A stretch of DNA of 64,000 nt, taken from assembly GCA_019426215.1 (NCBI GenBank), contig CM033393.1, positions 49,602,645-49,666,644 on the forward strand. Reading direction: 5' to 3'. This document shows, one piece after another, positions 23,494-34,554 of the stretch. The notes beneath the pieces were generated by a model. The model worked only from the letters and a program-made list of their open reading frames with translations. It was not told the origin of the DNA and made no database searches. How positions within the stretch are numbered: the first letter of the stretch is position 1; every line of letters starts with the position of its first letter. Source of the DNA: Buddleja alternifolia. Its lineage: Eukaryota > Streptophyta > Magnoliopsida > Lamiales > Scrophulariaceae. Position numbers and translations under genes: made by a program.

Positions 23494-23853
23494 TAGGGGT
23501 GTCACGGGTCTGGCCAAATTGCTCGGGTCGAGCTCAACGAGTCTGAGAAAATGAGTTCAAGCTCGAGTTCAGAAAAAAATTAATTTTCTATTAATATATA
23601 TATATATATATTTATATAATCATGATACATATTAAATATACCATTATTTATACATATGTATGATAAGATATTATATATATATATATTAATAAAATAATTA
23701 TTTTTATTCCGTCTCGCGAGCTTCTGAACAGGCAATTTTTGGCTCGATCTCGGCTCGAGTGACCTCTAGTTTTTTCAAGTTCGATTCAATCTATTTTGAG
23801 CCGATTGACATAGCTCGTGAGCAAGCTCGGCTCATTGATCACGATCACCCCTA
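23494..23853. mobile_element. hAT-like MITE rich in 'gagctcg' words
   Basis: Begins taggggtgtcacgggtc and ends atcacgatcaccccta, giving a TAGGGGTG inverted end. The interior has many 'gctcg/cgagc' words around an (AT)n core, a common plant non-autonomous hAT pattern. An exact 8-bp duplication was not found. Confidence 0.45.
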
Positions 23854-25322
23854 CTCTCATTAGGTGAGGAAATTGAATGAATATATTAAGTCTGGAGTTA
23901 GGAGTGAGTACTATACACGGAAGAAACTTTCAGAGCCTGTTATTAGCATCAATTTATTTTGCATGGACAAAGTTTAATTTGACCTTAAACTTTTATATTA
24001 CATAGACTTCTATAATATATTTATTATCATATTCATTATGTAGTCATGAGTTATGAAAAGCGAAGTATTCTCTAATTGGGTATGTCGTTTTTCTCGATTA
24101 ATAAGCATCAATAAAATTGATGGTTGCATCAAAAAATAATATGTTTAGCGACTACGATATTATCTAAATAACACTCATCTGTTGCAATACTATCTTTTGC
24201 ACTGTATAAATAACACTTGAGGTGCAACATACGAACTCAACGATAGTCAATTACCACATTACTTATTCTTTCTTTCAAGAAAATAAATATATTTAATTAC
24301 ATATTGGATTGTATTTTGATAAATCAGATACACGCAACCCCAATATTAGGTTTGTTGAAGAATCAATACTGAAATTGGAACTTATTAGCATTTTTGGATC
24401 ATGATCCGAATCCAGTTTATAATCAATACATTCTATAATTATAATCCAATGGTTTCATGAATATGGTAATTATCAAGTCTAAATTCAAACTTCAAAAAGA
24501 ATCGAATCTAAATATTATTACATCAATCCTAAAAAGAATATTTCATTTAACGTTTATTAGGAATGAACAAAAGTCCATTTTATTCAACATTTCCTCAAAA
24601 ATACCCCTTTCATAAGACAAATAGAATAAACAAAATTTTCTTCTAAAACATGTTACGATTTTATTTCAATTTTTTATTATTTCTATTATCCATGCATGAT
24701 ATTTTCGGTCCGTAAGTACAATTTCTATTTTGTAGCAAAAATCATTTAAACTATTTTTCTTAATTTAAATGAAGGATAATATATTAAGTATATTTTTTTT
24801 GGGTCTAGACCACTTGTATTCCTAAATCACATTGGGCAAGGGCAATCTTGGTCGTACCGGGTCAGTCCACAAAGAGATAAAGTGTTCCTAGCAAGCAGAA
24901 CTTCAATCACAAAGGATCAAATACTTGACCAGCTTTACTTAAGGGGTAAGAGTGCCGAACATCAACCACTCGGTTACAATAACTACATATTTGAAATAAT
25001 ATATTCTAGATCGAATTTAATAGTCCTAGTGTTCATATCTCTCACAATATAAGATGTATTTTGTGCGGTTCCCATATACACATGTGTAAGAAAGATAAAC
25101 ACAGAATTCATACTCAAATCATTTCTCGATCTGACATAAAATTACTCGTATATATTTGTATAATAATAGATACAAATAGAATTGTGCACATCTTTTTAAA
25201 AATAAATGAAGTATCTATGAAGCAGTAGTTTGATTTTGAAAGATAAAGCCTTACACAAATTAATCCACAAGCAAAATCATCAAACTAATATGATATTTAA
25301 CTATGTCTGTCGAAAAAGAAAA

Positions 25323-25520
25323 TTACATCATTCCATATTTGGTCCACTTCTTAGTATGGATAGTGGCATTGCAAGTTGAAGCAGAGGAAGTAATCATAGG
25401 AATGGTACGGCCCTGATTTGTTTTCTTGCAGCAAGGACAACACATGGATCGAAGCATGGGGATTGGTGCACGGGATTGCTCCCAGCATTTTATCCAGATG
25501 TTGTGAAGATTTATGGCCAT
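25323..25520 (-). CDS. Candidate small ORF, unknown
   Basis: A 65-codon frame with an ATG at 25520, a cysteine cluster (MCCPCCKK) and a basic C-terminus. I recognise no family. Its interest comes only from two G-boxes directly upstream. It could equally be a chance frame or part of a non-coding transcript. Confidence 0.15.
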   Translation of the reverse strand: MAINLHNIWIKCWEQSRAPIPMLRSMCCPCCKKTNQGRTIPMITSSASTCNATIHTKKWTKYGMM

Positions 25521-25521
25521 T

Positions 25522-25537
25522 CACGTGATGTCACGTG
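25522..25537. promoter_or_regulatory. Paired G-box (CACGTG x2)
   Basis: CACGTGATGTCACGTG holds two perfect G-boxes separated by 4 bp, ten base pairs (about one helical turn) centre to centre. G-boxes bind bHLH and bZIP factors. No recognised gene lies nearby. Confidence 0.5.
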
Positions 25538-25641
25538 GCTTCCTTCTTCTTCCTCCATACACTCTTCCTGATGTCTAGTCCTCCTGGTCCTGGAAGCGAG
25601 AGCTAAGACCATCTAATACGTACTACTTGTTCTATATATGC

Positions 25642-25673
<32 letters not shown>

Positions 25674-26927
25674 TTCTAATAATAGCGATCCATACTAATA
25701 TGTTTTTGTTTTTTAAAATTGTTACTTAAAGGCACTGACAGACTGGTTTGGTGGTGATTTGAACCAAACTGCACTAACAAACTATCATTGTTATATATTA
25801 GTCGCATTGACACACTCGATGACGTGGTTAATTCTTTAAAAATATAAATTAGAGTAATTAACTTATTTACTATTTTATTATATAGAAACTGCTCAATATA
25901 TCATGTGTTGCTTGATTATGGAAACATAAATTTTACCTATAATTTTATTCAATTATTATAAATTATTAGAAACTTAGTGCAATAGATAGAAAGCAGAAGA
26001 AAAGTAAGAATAATAAAATGAAGAATATCTAGAGGGAAATGAGGAGAGAGAACAAGAAAAAATAAGGCAAAGAAGATAGAACTATAAAAGAGAGGGGTGA
26101 AAGATAATGTCTTTGATACTTCTCAAACTTTAAGTCGGTGCAACATGTCATACAAAAAAAAAGACAAGTGAAAAGAAGTTACTCTAAGACCTCCTCACTT
26201 TATACATAGTATAGATAGATACAGATATTTTAGTTTGATTTTTATTAATTGAAAACATTTAAGTATCACCAAAAGATGAAAAAAGAATGAATAAGTCGAC
26301 AATTTCTTATTAAGTTTTTTATTATGTTATGTGGTTTGTTTGCATCAATGTTTTTGTCCTCTGCATAACTATTCTTAATGTGACATTTCACTATTAAGTT
26401 TAGTTAAATAATGTAAAAAACACAACTCATTTTGCCAATATCCTGAATATGTATTTTTAGTTTTGTTTGACTCATTTTTTGTTGTTAGTTAAAAATCACA
26501 AACCCCCAAACTATCCAAAACTGCTCAAAACCGCATACTTCGTTTTGTTTTTTAAAATGCAAATTTGAGATTTGTCCACCAAAAAATCACAATTAATAAT
26601 TCAATTTTAAATTTTATATAAATAAAAAATTAAAACCGCACCACAAAGCCCCTAACTAATAATATTTGGCCTTGCAGAGCATGATAAATTTAAGACTTTT
26701 ATTCGTAAGTAGTACGTGACCCTTAAATGCATAGTTAATTGGTGGCCGCTCATGGCAGGCGAGCGACAATTTCTATAGAACAATCCATTTTCTTTTCTAT
26801 CTAAATTAATCACTATTTTACGAGTTACCATATATGTAAAGTGAGTAGGGGATGGTTTTCTACTTTTCTCTTTTCTTTATTTCTGTATGAAATATCACAA
26901 TCATCAATTATATGAGGTCCATTGGTG

Positions 26928-27099
26928 GAGAAAACACTTGTATATATCGGGTTTTGGGCCCCATCTGTGCACATTGTGTCTGTGATTAATCACATCACTT
27001 ATTTTGTTTTTTTGACTTAAAAAACAAACAATGTGGATTAATCGCATCCACAAGGTCCACAGGTGGAGTCCAAGACCCCATTTATACAAGAATTTTCCC
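26928..27099. mobile_element. Foldback MITE (family B)
   Basis: About 172 bp with inverted arms. The left contains 'gggttttgggcccca' and 'gtgattaatc'; the right returns 'gattaatcgcatcc', 'caagacccca' and ends 'tatacaagaattttccc'. It is closely similar along its length to 60571-60744. Confidence 0.75.
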
Positions 27100-28670
27100 G
27101 TTGTTGGAATGCAAACGTATTTCTGACCAATGGAAACAAAAACTCTGACATGAGGAGCTAAACTTAACTTATGTGAAAAGGAAATTACCATTTGCCCATT
27201 CCTTACATGGTTTATACTTTCTTTAGACTTGGAATTTGATGAAGAAAGAGAAAATGCAAATAAGAAGTATCAAAAAAATATAACACAAAACGCTACCATT
27301 TAAAATATTAGTGTTTTTTTCGTAGTGTTTATTTTCTAATATCAAAGGGAAAATCAGCACAACATTAGTATCAAACTAATGATTTCAAGTATGTATGTTT
27401 CTTTGTTATGTAGACGTGAATTGTACACTATATCGATAACGTATTGCAGAATCTTGATACAATATTTAGGAATTCGCAAGTGCAACAAATAGGTCAAATT
27501 CTAAAACTATTTGTCATATGATCATAGGCAATTTTTTAGTATTTCTTCTCTATTATGTCATTTGTTCGTCACCTCACCAACAAAATATAGTTGGAAACTT
27601 ATTTAAAATAATATAGTATATACACAGTATTCATTCATCTGATCCATTTTTGGGGGTATATGGGCAACATTTCATGCCCTCCACTAATGCCTAATTTATA
27701 ATTTTGCAAATTCATTATTTTAATGGGCTTCTGCTAAATGAATTGGACTTGGGCGGGTTGTGGGTCTGCGGCCGAGAAATCCACTCTTGAAATTAGAGGT
27801 CTACTACTTTAAACATATTTAAATTTTTAGTAAATTTACCAATACATATTAATTAAATAATATACATATATGCATATATATATATATATACACTTACCAA
27901 AAAAATAATTAATACTTATCAGAATATATAAATATATATATAGTTTTTTTTTCTCCAAGCTCGACTTGACAGGAGCTCGAGCTCAAACTTGAGCCCTTTT
28001 CTTGTGGCTTGTCAATGTTAGTTCATTATTGTGCTTGCATAAAGTCTAAGTTTGACCTCTATATATTGATAATACGTACAAAATTTAATAAATTCTCTAT
28101 CATCATTTATAATATAATAAAAGATCATGGGCTATATGATAATGGGCCAGATTCATGTATACAATAATACACTAAAAGAGTCACATTCAACTCGAATAGT
28201 GTAATTTAATCAAACTCAGCTTCAGTACGCCTCTTGTTAACTATATATCAAAATTTATCATGAGTTTGAAATTTTACTATTATTTCGATTCAAAATCTCA
28301 TATTTTAAACTTTTGGACCGAACTTTAACCAATTTTATTAACTTTCAGTAGTATGATTTTTTTATATTTTTTTGTATAATTCAGTAATATGAATATAGCA
28401 ATATACAACTGCACATCTACTGTAACTTACCAGTTGAAAGGGGAAGCGAGTTGTCTTACTAGATGTTTTATATTTCGTCACTATAAAATCCTATCGATAA
28501 CTTGTCATACAAGTTACCTAAAGCATTGCTTAACATGTCATGATCTCCAATTTTGGCCAATTACTCGATGCTCCATAAGTACGATTAAATAGCAAGCATT
28601 AAACAATATTGTCATCATTTCATGTGATGATGGTTTTCCAACTATAGAAATAATAATAGTTTCATCGGAA
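27100..28670. other. Intergenic, no gene recognised
   Basis: AT-rich. The stretch 27797-28060 may be another decayed hAT-like element ('tagaggtc' ends and a 'gagctcgagctc' centre). (AT)n runs lie at about 27865-27890. Confidence 0.35.
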
Positions 28671-29027
28671 TTAGAGTTGTAAACGAGTCAAGTCATCGTG
28701 AGGTGAACAAGTTATTTTGCAAGCTTGTTTGAACTATAGTCGAGTTTTAAAAGTTGTGTTTGAGTTTGGCTTGATTGTTAATCGAGTGGTGGCTCAAACT
28801 AGCTTTAATCGAGCCAAACACGAGTCGAGCTCGAGTAGTTGATTGTTTTGCACATATTTTTGTATTTTTTACTAATTGAGTCATGCTCGAGCCGAGTTCC
28901 ACAGCTTATTGAACACGAAAGATTGTTCGAGTTTAATTTGGTATGTTAATAAACTGAACTCAAACGAACTTTTATCGATCGATTTCAAGTCGTGTTTCGA
29001 GTAGTTTGATTCGTCTTACAACCCTAA
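28671..29027. mobile_element. hAT-like non-autonomous element
   Basis: Starts ttagagttgtaaacgag and ends cttacaaccctaa, so the ends are inverted. The body is rich in 'gagtcg/cgagc' words, as in a common plant repeat class. No exact target duplication. Confidence 0.4.
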
Positions 29028-29607
29028 AAACCCTAAATTCATAGTAGAAAACTTTATCACATTGTAAACTAAATAGCCTGATTGCCGCAGAGGACCCTGA
29101 TGATCTCACGTGAACTTTGTTTAGCTCAATTTAAATCTATCGGACCTTACATTTATCAATGCTTGCGGGTCGTTGGGCTTTTTCATAGACCCAATTACTG
29201 TTACATTGAGTTCGAGTCCAATCCACAACTAATCTGGGCTTTAATGTACAGACCGTAACTGGTCTAAGGCTCAAAGCTCAGTCTGAAAGTCCTAAATTTA
29301 AAAGGTAATTGATTCCATTTGCTCTAAGGCCCAAATAATAAATACCAGAAAATAAACAAAATACAATGGCAATGGGAAGTCGAGTTGGGCCTAAAGAAAA
29401 GGCAAAACCATCCTTAAAAAGTTGGTTTGAGCTTTGTATCATTAGATATATAAATTTGTTTGTTGGATAAGTTTCAAATTTGGCCCGTCCTTTGCTCAAT
29501 CAGTTTTAAAAAAAAATGACATAAAAAATATTAAGTTAAACGAGTTCAATTTGTGTGAGTTTAGTGAAACTCACTCAATCTAAATTTGATTAACAATCAA
29601 ATAAATT

Positions 29608-29626
29608 GGGGGGGGGGGGGGGGGGG
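29608..29626. repeat. Poly(G) tract, 19 bases
   Basis: An uninterrupted run of 19 G followed by TTGGGGAG. Very unusual in AT-rich plant DNA. The exact length may be affected by sequencing error. Confidence 0.8.
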
Positions 29627-29670
29627 TTGGGGAGATAAAGGTGTTTAGATTTGGATTAAGATATGGTAAA

Positions 29671-29781
29671 TGATATTGACACTCCAAAATTGTTATTGGC
29701 ACTTCACTATTCAATACAAATTTCTTTCTAAAAATAATGAAAAGTGGAGCTCCAATAGTAATTTTTGGAGTGCCAATATCA
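29671..29781. mobile_element. Small foldback MITE
   Basis: About 111 bp. The left 'tgatattgacactccaaaa' and 'attggcacttc' are inverted at the right as 'tttttggagtgccaatatca' and 'gagctccaat'. Confidence 0.65.
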
Positions 29782-31850
29782 ACTCCCTTAAGATATATAT
29801 ATATACACACACATGTATAAAAGTTAATCAAGCCGAGTCAATCGAGTTTGCCAAGATTCACGATAAACTTGATAAAAGGCATGCTTTTTATTTAAGAATT
29901 GTGCTTGGCTTGACGAGCTTCAAGCGGACTTGAATTTGGAATTAATTCTCCATTTAATTTTTCTTTCAGAGGGTACTTAGAATTAAAATAAGGATGTCTT
30001 ATTTATTTATTTTCTTTTCATTAAGCTATCCATATTTTTCTTGTAGTTATGGATTTTAGTTTATAAATTATGAGTGATACTACATAATTTTACATGTTAG
30101 TATATTATTTTTATTATTTACATAAATAATACAACAAATGTTATTTATTTAAACGAGTTCAAGCTTAATTCATGTCGAACTACCTACGTTCACGCTTAAC
30201 TTGAATCTAGATTCAAGTCCTAACGTTTGTAAATTTTCAAACCGATCTTACTAGCATTAAGCTGATTTGAGTTCGTAGAGAGTCATATATATATATATAT
30301 ATATATATATAAGTTTGGGACTGGAGAGGAAGAAGATTACTGTTTACAAAACTGTAGTATTATTTAATTGGGGAGAGGCACATGGTCACAGGGCAGCATG
30401 TGAGGGAGAAGATATCATGGAGAGCAAGAGAAAAATATGGATATTCCCAAGGAGAACACAAAACATTCCAACTAAGGATCCCATGTGAATTAGCTTATTT
30501 TTAGGCCACACCCAAGTGGAGCTGGTGGCTAATACAACACCCACATCTCACCTTACACAATATTCAAAATATGTGTATATATGCACATATATAAGTGTGA
30601 TTATATAGTGATACATATATGAATAAAATATATATTAATTAGAAAAGAAAAATAAGAAGCTAATAATTAGAGTTATTCTGTATTACCGTTAGATATTTTT
30701 ATTATTCTTTCTGGTGAATATTGAATTTATTTCGGTACAAAATTTTCCTAATTATCACTAGTTAATTCTTGTATAGTTTATATTTGCGCTACGTGATGTC
30801 GGGTCCATAGTGCTAGATTTACAGAATACGTACGTAATATTGAAAAGATGTCTCGTATCAAGACATTTTTTTCTATTGACTTTTGACACTGAATTAATTA
30901 CGTTCCCAAACCATAGATTGGAAGATATATTAACAAACCTCATTGATATGAGAGTGACATTTAGGGTTACTATTCAGTGAGTCCAATACCAATTCCGAGA
31001 TTGGGTGTGTTAGGTTTCACCCAACTTTGATAGGTTTGCTTTCTTGAGGAATTCCTTTGTTTGGTGCCATTCAAAATGTGGGTACTTTTTCTACACTTCT
31101 TTATCATTTGCCAAACACGATTTCTATTTATAACGATTCGTTGAAATAGGGATGAAATGTAACAGGCATCGTTATAGGGAATTATATGAGCTATAACATT
31201 CCATTCTAGATGTAATATTCCTTAGCCCCATTGCTAATTATCTACACAATTTTGTGGTTGATAATATCTTGATTATTAACAATTCTCTATTTCATTTTAT
31301 GTTTTTATACCACTACCGTTGTAATATATAATCATAAATTTCAAGATGATCAAGAAAAGAAAAGAAAATTAAAATTTGCTTGGTTTTACGTGTCAATTGG
31401 AAACATTCCCTTCAATTTCTTTAATAATTTCACGTTCAAAGGTTTCGCAATAGCATTAATAAAATAAACTTTAAAGCAGCAATTATTCTGATAATTAAAA
31501 AAGAACACGACTATTAGAGAGTCTACACTCTATGGTGATGTTGAAAGGTGCTTGAAAACGAAATAACTATACATTTTTTGATGCTTTTAATTAATAAATT
31601 TAGGAGTTTTTCTGTCCGTTTAAATTGAAACATAGGGGATCAATCATTAATTCCCCATATCAATAAAAATCTCCGGAAGGAAATATATAATTATATAACC
31701 GAGCTATTATTATCATATATTATTATTATTTTTGTTAAAAAGTAAAAGGAAAAAGCAATAAATTTCATATTGCAGCAGGTAAACTAGCTAGAAAATTAGA
31801 GCAATAAATAACACTTAGCTTCACGTTCTCTCTCTCTTTCTGTTTCAACA
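29782..31850. other. Intergenic, distal upstream region of the HD-Zip gene
   Basis: Further 'gagttcaagc' repeat debris reaches about 30260. An (AT)n tract lies at about 30286-30311. No gene recognised. Confidence 0.4.
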
Positions 31851-32057
31851 GAGATTATCGCTGGCTTCCAGTCTTGCCACACATGTTCCCACTCCAATAT
31901 CTCTCCCTATAGACTGATCACATATTCATCATCAAAATTCATACACAAAAAACACACACACAAACACTATATACTGTGTGTATATATATTATATATCAGT
32001 GTGTGCATGTTCTAATAAACCCCGCCTTTTGGCTTGAAAACAGTGAAAATAATATCC
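31851..32057 (+). promoter_or_regulatory. Proximal promoter and 5' UTR of the HD-Zip gene
   Basis: A CT-rich run (31828-31843) is followed by TATA-like sequence near 31977-31995, within about 80 bp of the ATG at 32058. The transcription start cannot be set exactly. Confidence 0.35.
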
Positions 32058-32620
32058 ATGCTCCGAAACCATGACGATACCCATTTCCTCTCATCCTCAT
32101 CTTGTCCCCCTCAAGACTTCCATGGTAATTTAATTTAAAATAAAAATAAAAATCAATACATAGTTTTTTTTCCATTAAATTTGGATTTCAAATATTCATG
32201 GAACACTAATAATAATAATGGTACGTACTGCAGTAGGTGTTTCGGAGTTGTTGATGAGGAGATCCATGTCGTATTCAGGGATGGACAGGGGGGGCGAGGA
32301 ATTGCAGGGGGACGACGACATGTCGGACGACGGCTCGCAGACGATGCTCGGGGAAAAGAAGAGGAGATTGAACCTGGAACAAGTGAAGGCCCTGGAGAAG
32401 AGCTTTGAATTGGCTAACAAGCTTGAGCCGGAGAGGAAAATGCAGCTGGCCCGGGGCCTGGGGCTGCAGCCCAGACAGATTGCTATATGGTTTCAGAATA
32501 GAAGGGCCCGATGGAAGACTAAGCAATTGGAGAAGGATTATGATGTTCTTAAGAGACAGTTTGAGGCTATTAAGGCTGATAATGAAGCCCTTAAGTCCCA
32601 CAACAAGAAGCTTCAAGCAC

Positions 32621-32657
<37 letters not shown>

Positions 32658-33574
32658 GGAGTATATCTTAATTAATTTAGCTTATGTAATTGTTATTTTT
32701 TTGCAATTTCTTGAGTCCATTGTGTATGATCTAGATTTAAAAAGATTTCTACTTGTTATATATGCTGTTGATCTGAACTAGGTATAGGATTTCTGGGAAT
32801 TTATTGAGACAATTTACACCAATAAATTAATTAGGTTTTGCGGATTTTAATTTGGGGTTGAATTGATCGCTTTCTAGTTCAATTTGCTATTGATTACTCA
32901 CTGAAATATTTTTGTCTAAGTGTTATATTTCGTTCTTAATTTAATTTACACGAGCTACTCTATGCTTCTTATAAGTTATAACTTCTAATTAAGGTATCAC
33001 AAAAGTATAAATTTACCACACGAATGCCCTACATGTTTCTCATATTATATGTGTAATTAATGCTATCAACTTACTGATTCGACTACTTTTGTTAGTGTAA
33101 CAATAAATCAATTTTTTTAAAAAAAATAATCATGATAAACTAAAATTTGGGTAGTTTATTAGTATGTCAAAATTACCAAAGAATGAATACTATAATTTAG
33201 TCTAAGATTAAAGACACAGGCTACAAAGGAATTTATTATCTATACTGTATAGAAAACGTGGGAGACCTAGAGAAACTATTTTGTTGTGTCAAGTTCTGAT
33301 GAAACCATTTTTACTTTACAAATTTGACAAGTGTTTTATATTTTATTTTTTCTAAATTTCATCTCAATTCTTAAACTTTTTACTTTCTCCTTCCTTTTTT
33401 TTTTCCACATTCTCTCTCATTTATCCTCACACACGTTTTTTTTTTCCCTTTCGTTACTCTTCTTTTGTTATTTATTTGATTCTTATTCAAAATATGTTGA
33501 GCTTAGTACAAGTGAAATACTATACGAAGCTCAAATTTCAAGTTCTTAATTCGATCTTAAAAATAAATCCATCT

Positions 33575-33625
<51 letters not shown>

Positions 33626-34010
33626 CTGTTCCGATCCGTAATTAATTTATGTTATATTGCAGTTATTAGGTCTGAAAAGCAGAGAATCAACGCAAATAAA
33701 CTTGAACAAAGACAATAACGAGGGTTCATGGAGCAATGGAAGTGAAAACAGTTGTGAAGTCAACCTTAACAACACAACAGCTACAGACAGCACATTATTG
33801 TATCACCACCACAACAACAAGAACGCCGTCGTTTTCCCACCAACACTTGGCCCTACATCTACTCTAACACAACTCCTCCACACCTCATCGAGACCCGATG
33901 ATCATCATCATATCCCCGCATCCAACGAAGGCTTCTGCAACATGTTTGGTGGCATTATTGAAGAAAACCCTGATTTTTGGCCATGGCCTGAACAGCAAAA
34001 TTTCAATTAA
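32058..34010 (+). CDS. HD-Zip class I transcription factor, ATHB13/20/23 type
   Basis: Three exons, 32058-32124, 32237-32622 and 33663-34010, give 266 aa. Exon 1 ends ...CPPQDFHG, matching the conserved first-exon end of this subfamily. The homeodomain at about 63-117 has [20 protein letters not shown] and the recognition-helix signature [19 protein letters not shown] leucine zipper follows at about 118-153. The C-terminus ends [14 protein letters not shown], the aromatic WPW tail typical of ATHB13/23. The protein should bind CAATNATTG sites as a dimer in the nucleus; ATHB13 and ATHB23 act in abiotic stress and growth control. Intron 1 ends cagTAG, a tandem acceptor. Intron 2 starts gtatatat and contains long (AT)n tracts (32623-32654, 33579-33620). 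MULE-2 begins about 190 bp past the stop. Confidence 0.95.
32623..32654. repeat. (AT)n microsatellite at the 5' splice site of HD-Zip intron 2
   Basis: The TA dinucleotide run begins within the GT donor. Confidence 0.85.
33579..33620. repeat. (AT)n microsatellite near the 3' end of HD-Zip intron 2
   Basis: About 21 AT repeats ending some 40 bp before the acceptor of exon 3. Confidence 0.9.
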
Positions 34011-34202
34011 ATTAAAGTTTATTTTTATTTTCCTTTTTTTTTTTGATAAAAGAAAAAGAAAAGGGAAGCCATAGATAAATAATCCCAAATGTTTTAATAA
34101 TCTTGTTTCTTGTTAGACATATATATTTTGGACCCTTTGTCAAATTAAAGAGATATTGAAAGTGATCATATATATTATGATCTCATGACTATATATATAT
34201 AT

Positions 34203-34285
34203 AGGGTCAAGATGTAATACATACCATCACCTAGATAAGATCTAAGACCCAATATAGACCATTGGATCAATTAAATCCAACAGCC
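34203..34285 (+). repeat. MULE-2 left terminal inverted repeat
   Basis: Pairs with about 44174-44256 at roughly 75% identity by eye. Confidence 0.8.
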
Positions 34286-34554
34286 CAAATTAATCACTGA
34301 ACCACGCGGGAAACACAAAAAAAGGCTGGCCTAGGGTTAAACTGGTAAATTCACAATATTATACAACAAATCAAATCTTACATTCGCTCCACAATCATCC
34401 CTGAAATCTCTCCCATTTTTTGAACCCACGATCAATTAACAGTACCCACGATTAGAATCTCACTAAATACGCCCATTATTTGCAAGATATAACTCCATAA
34501 ATAACTCCAAACGCTGTCATCTTCTCCCGATTTCGATTTTTTTGATCGCATATA

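Larger units (their letters stand above)
23854..26927. other. Intergenic, mostly featureless
   Basis: AT-rich DNA. The stretch 24805-24980 reads like a dispersed plant repeat ('gggtaagagtgccgaacatc...actcggttac'). An (AT)n tract lies at about 25646-25671. The only candidate of note is the small frame at 25323-25520. Confidence 0.4.

Noticed and set aside
24900..24985. Possible tRNA-like segment ('gtaagagtgccgaacatc...')
   Set aside because: It does not form a cloverleaf with A- and B-box spacing and looks like a dispersed plant repeat.
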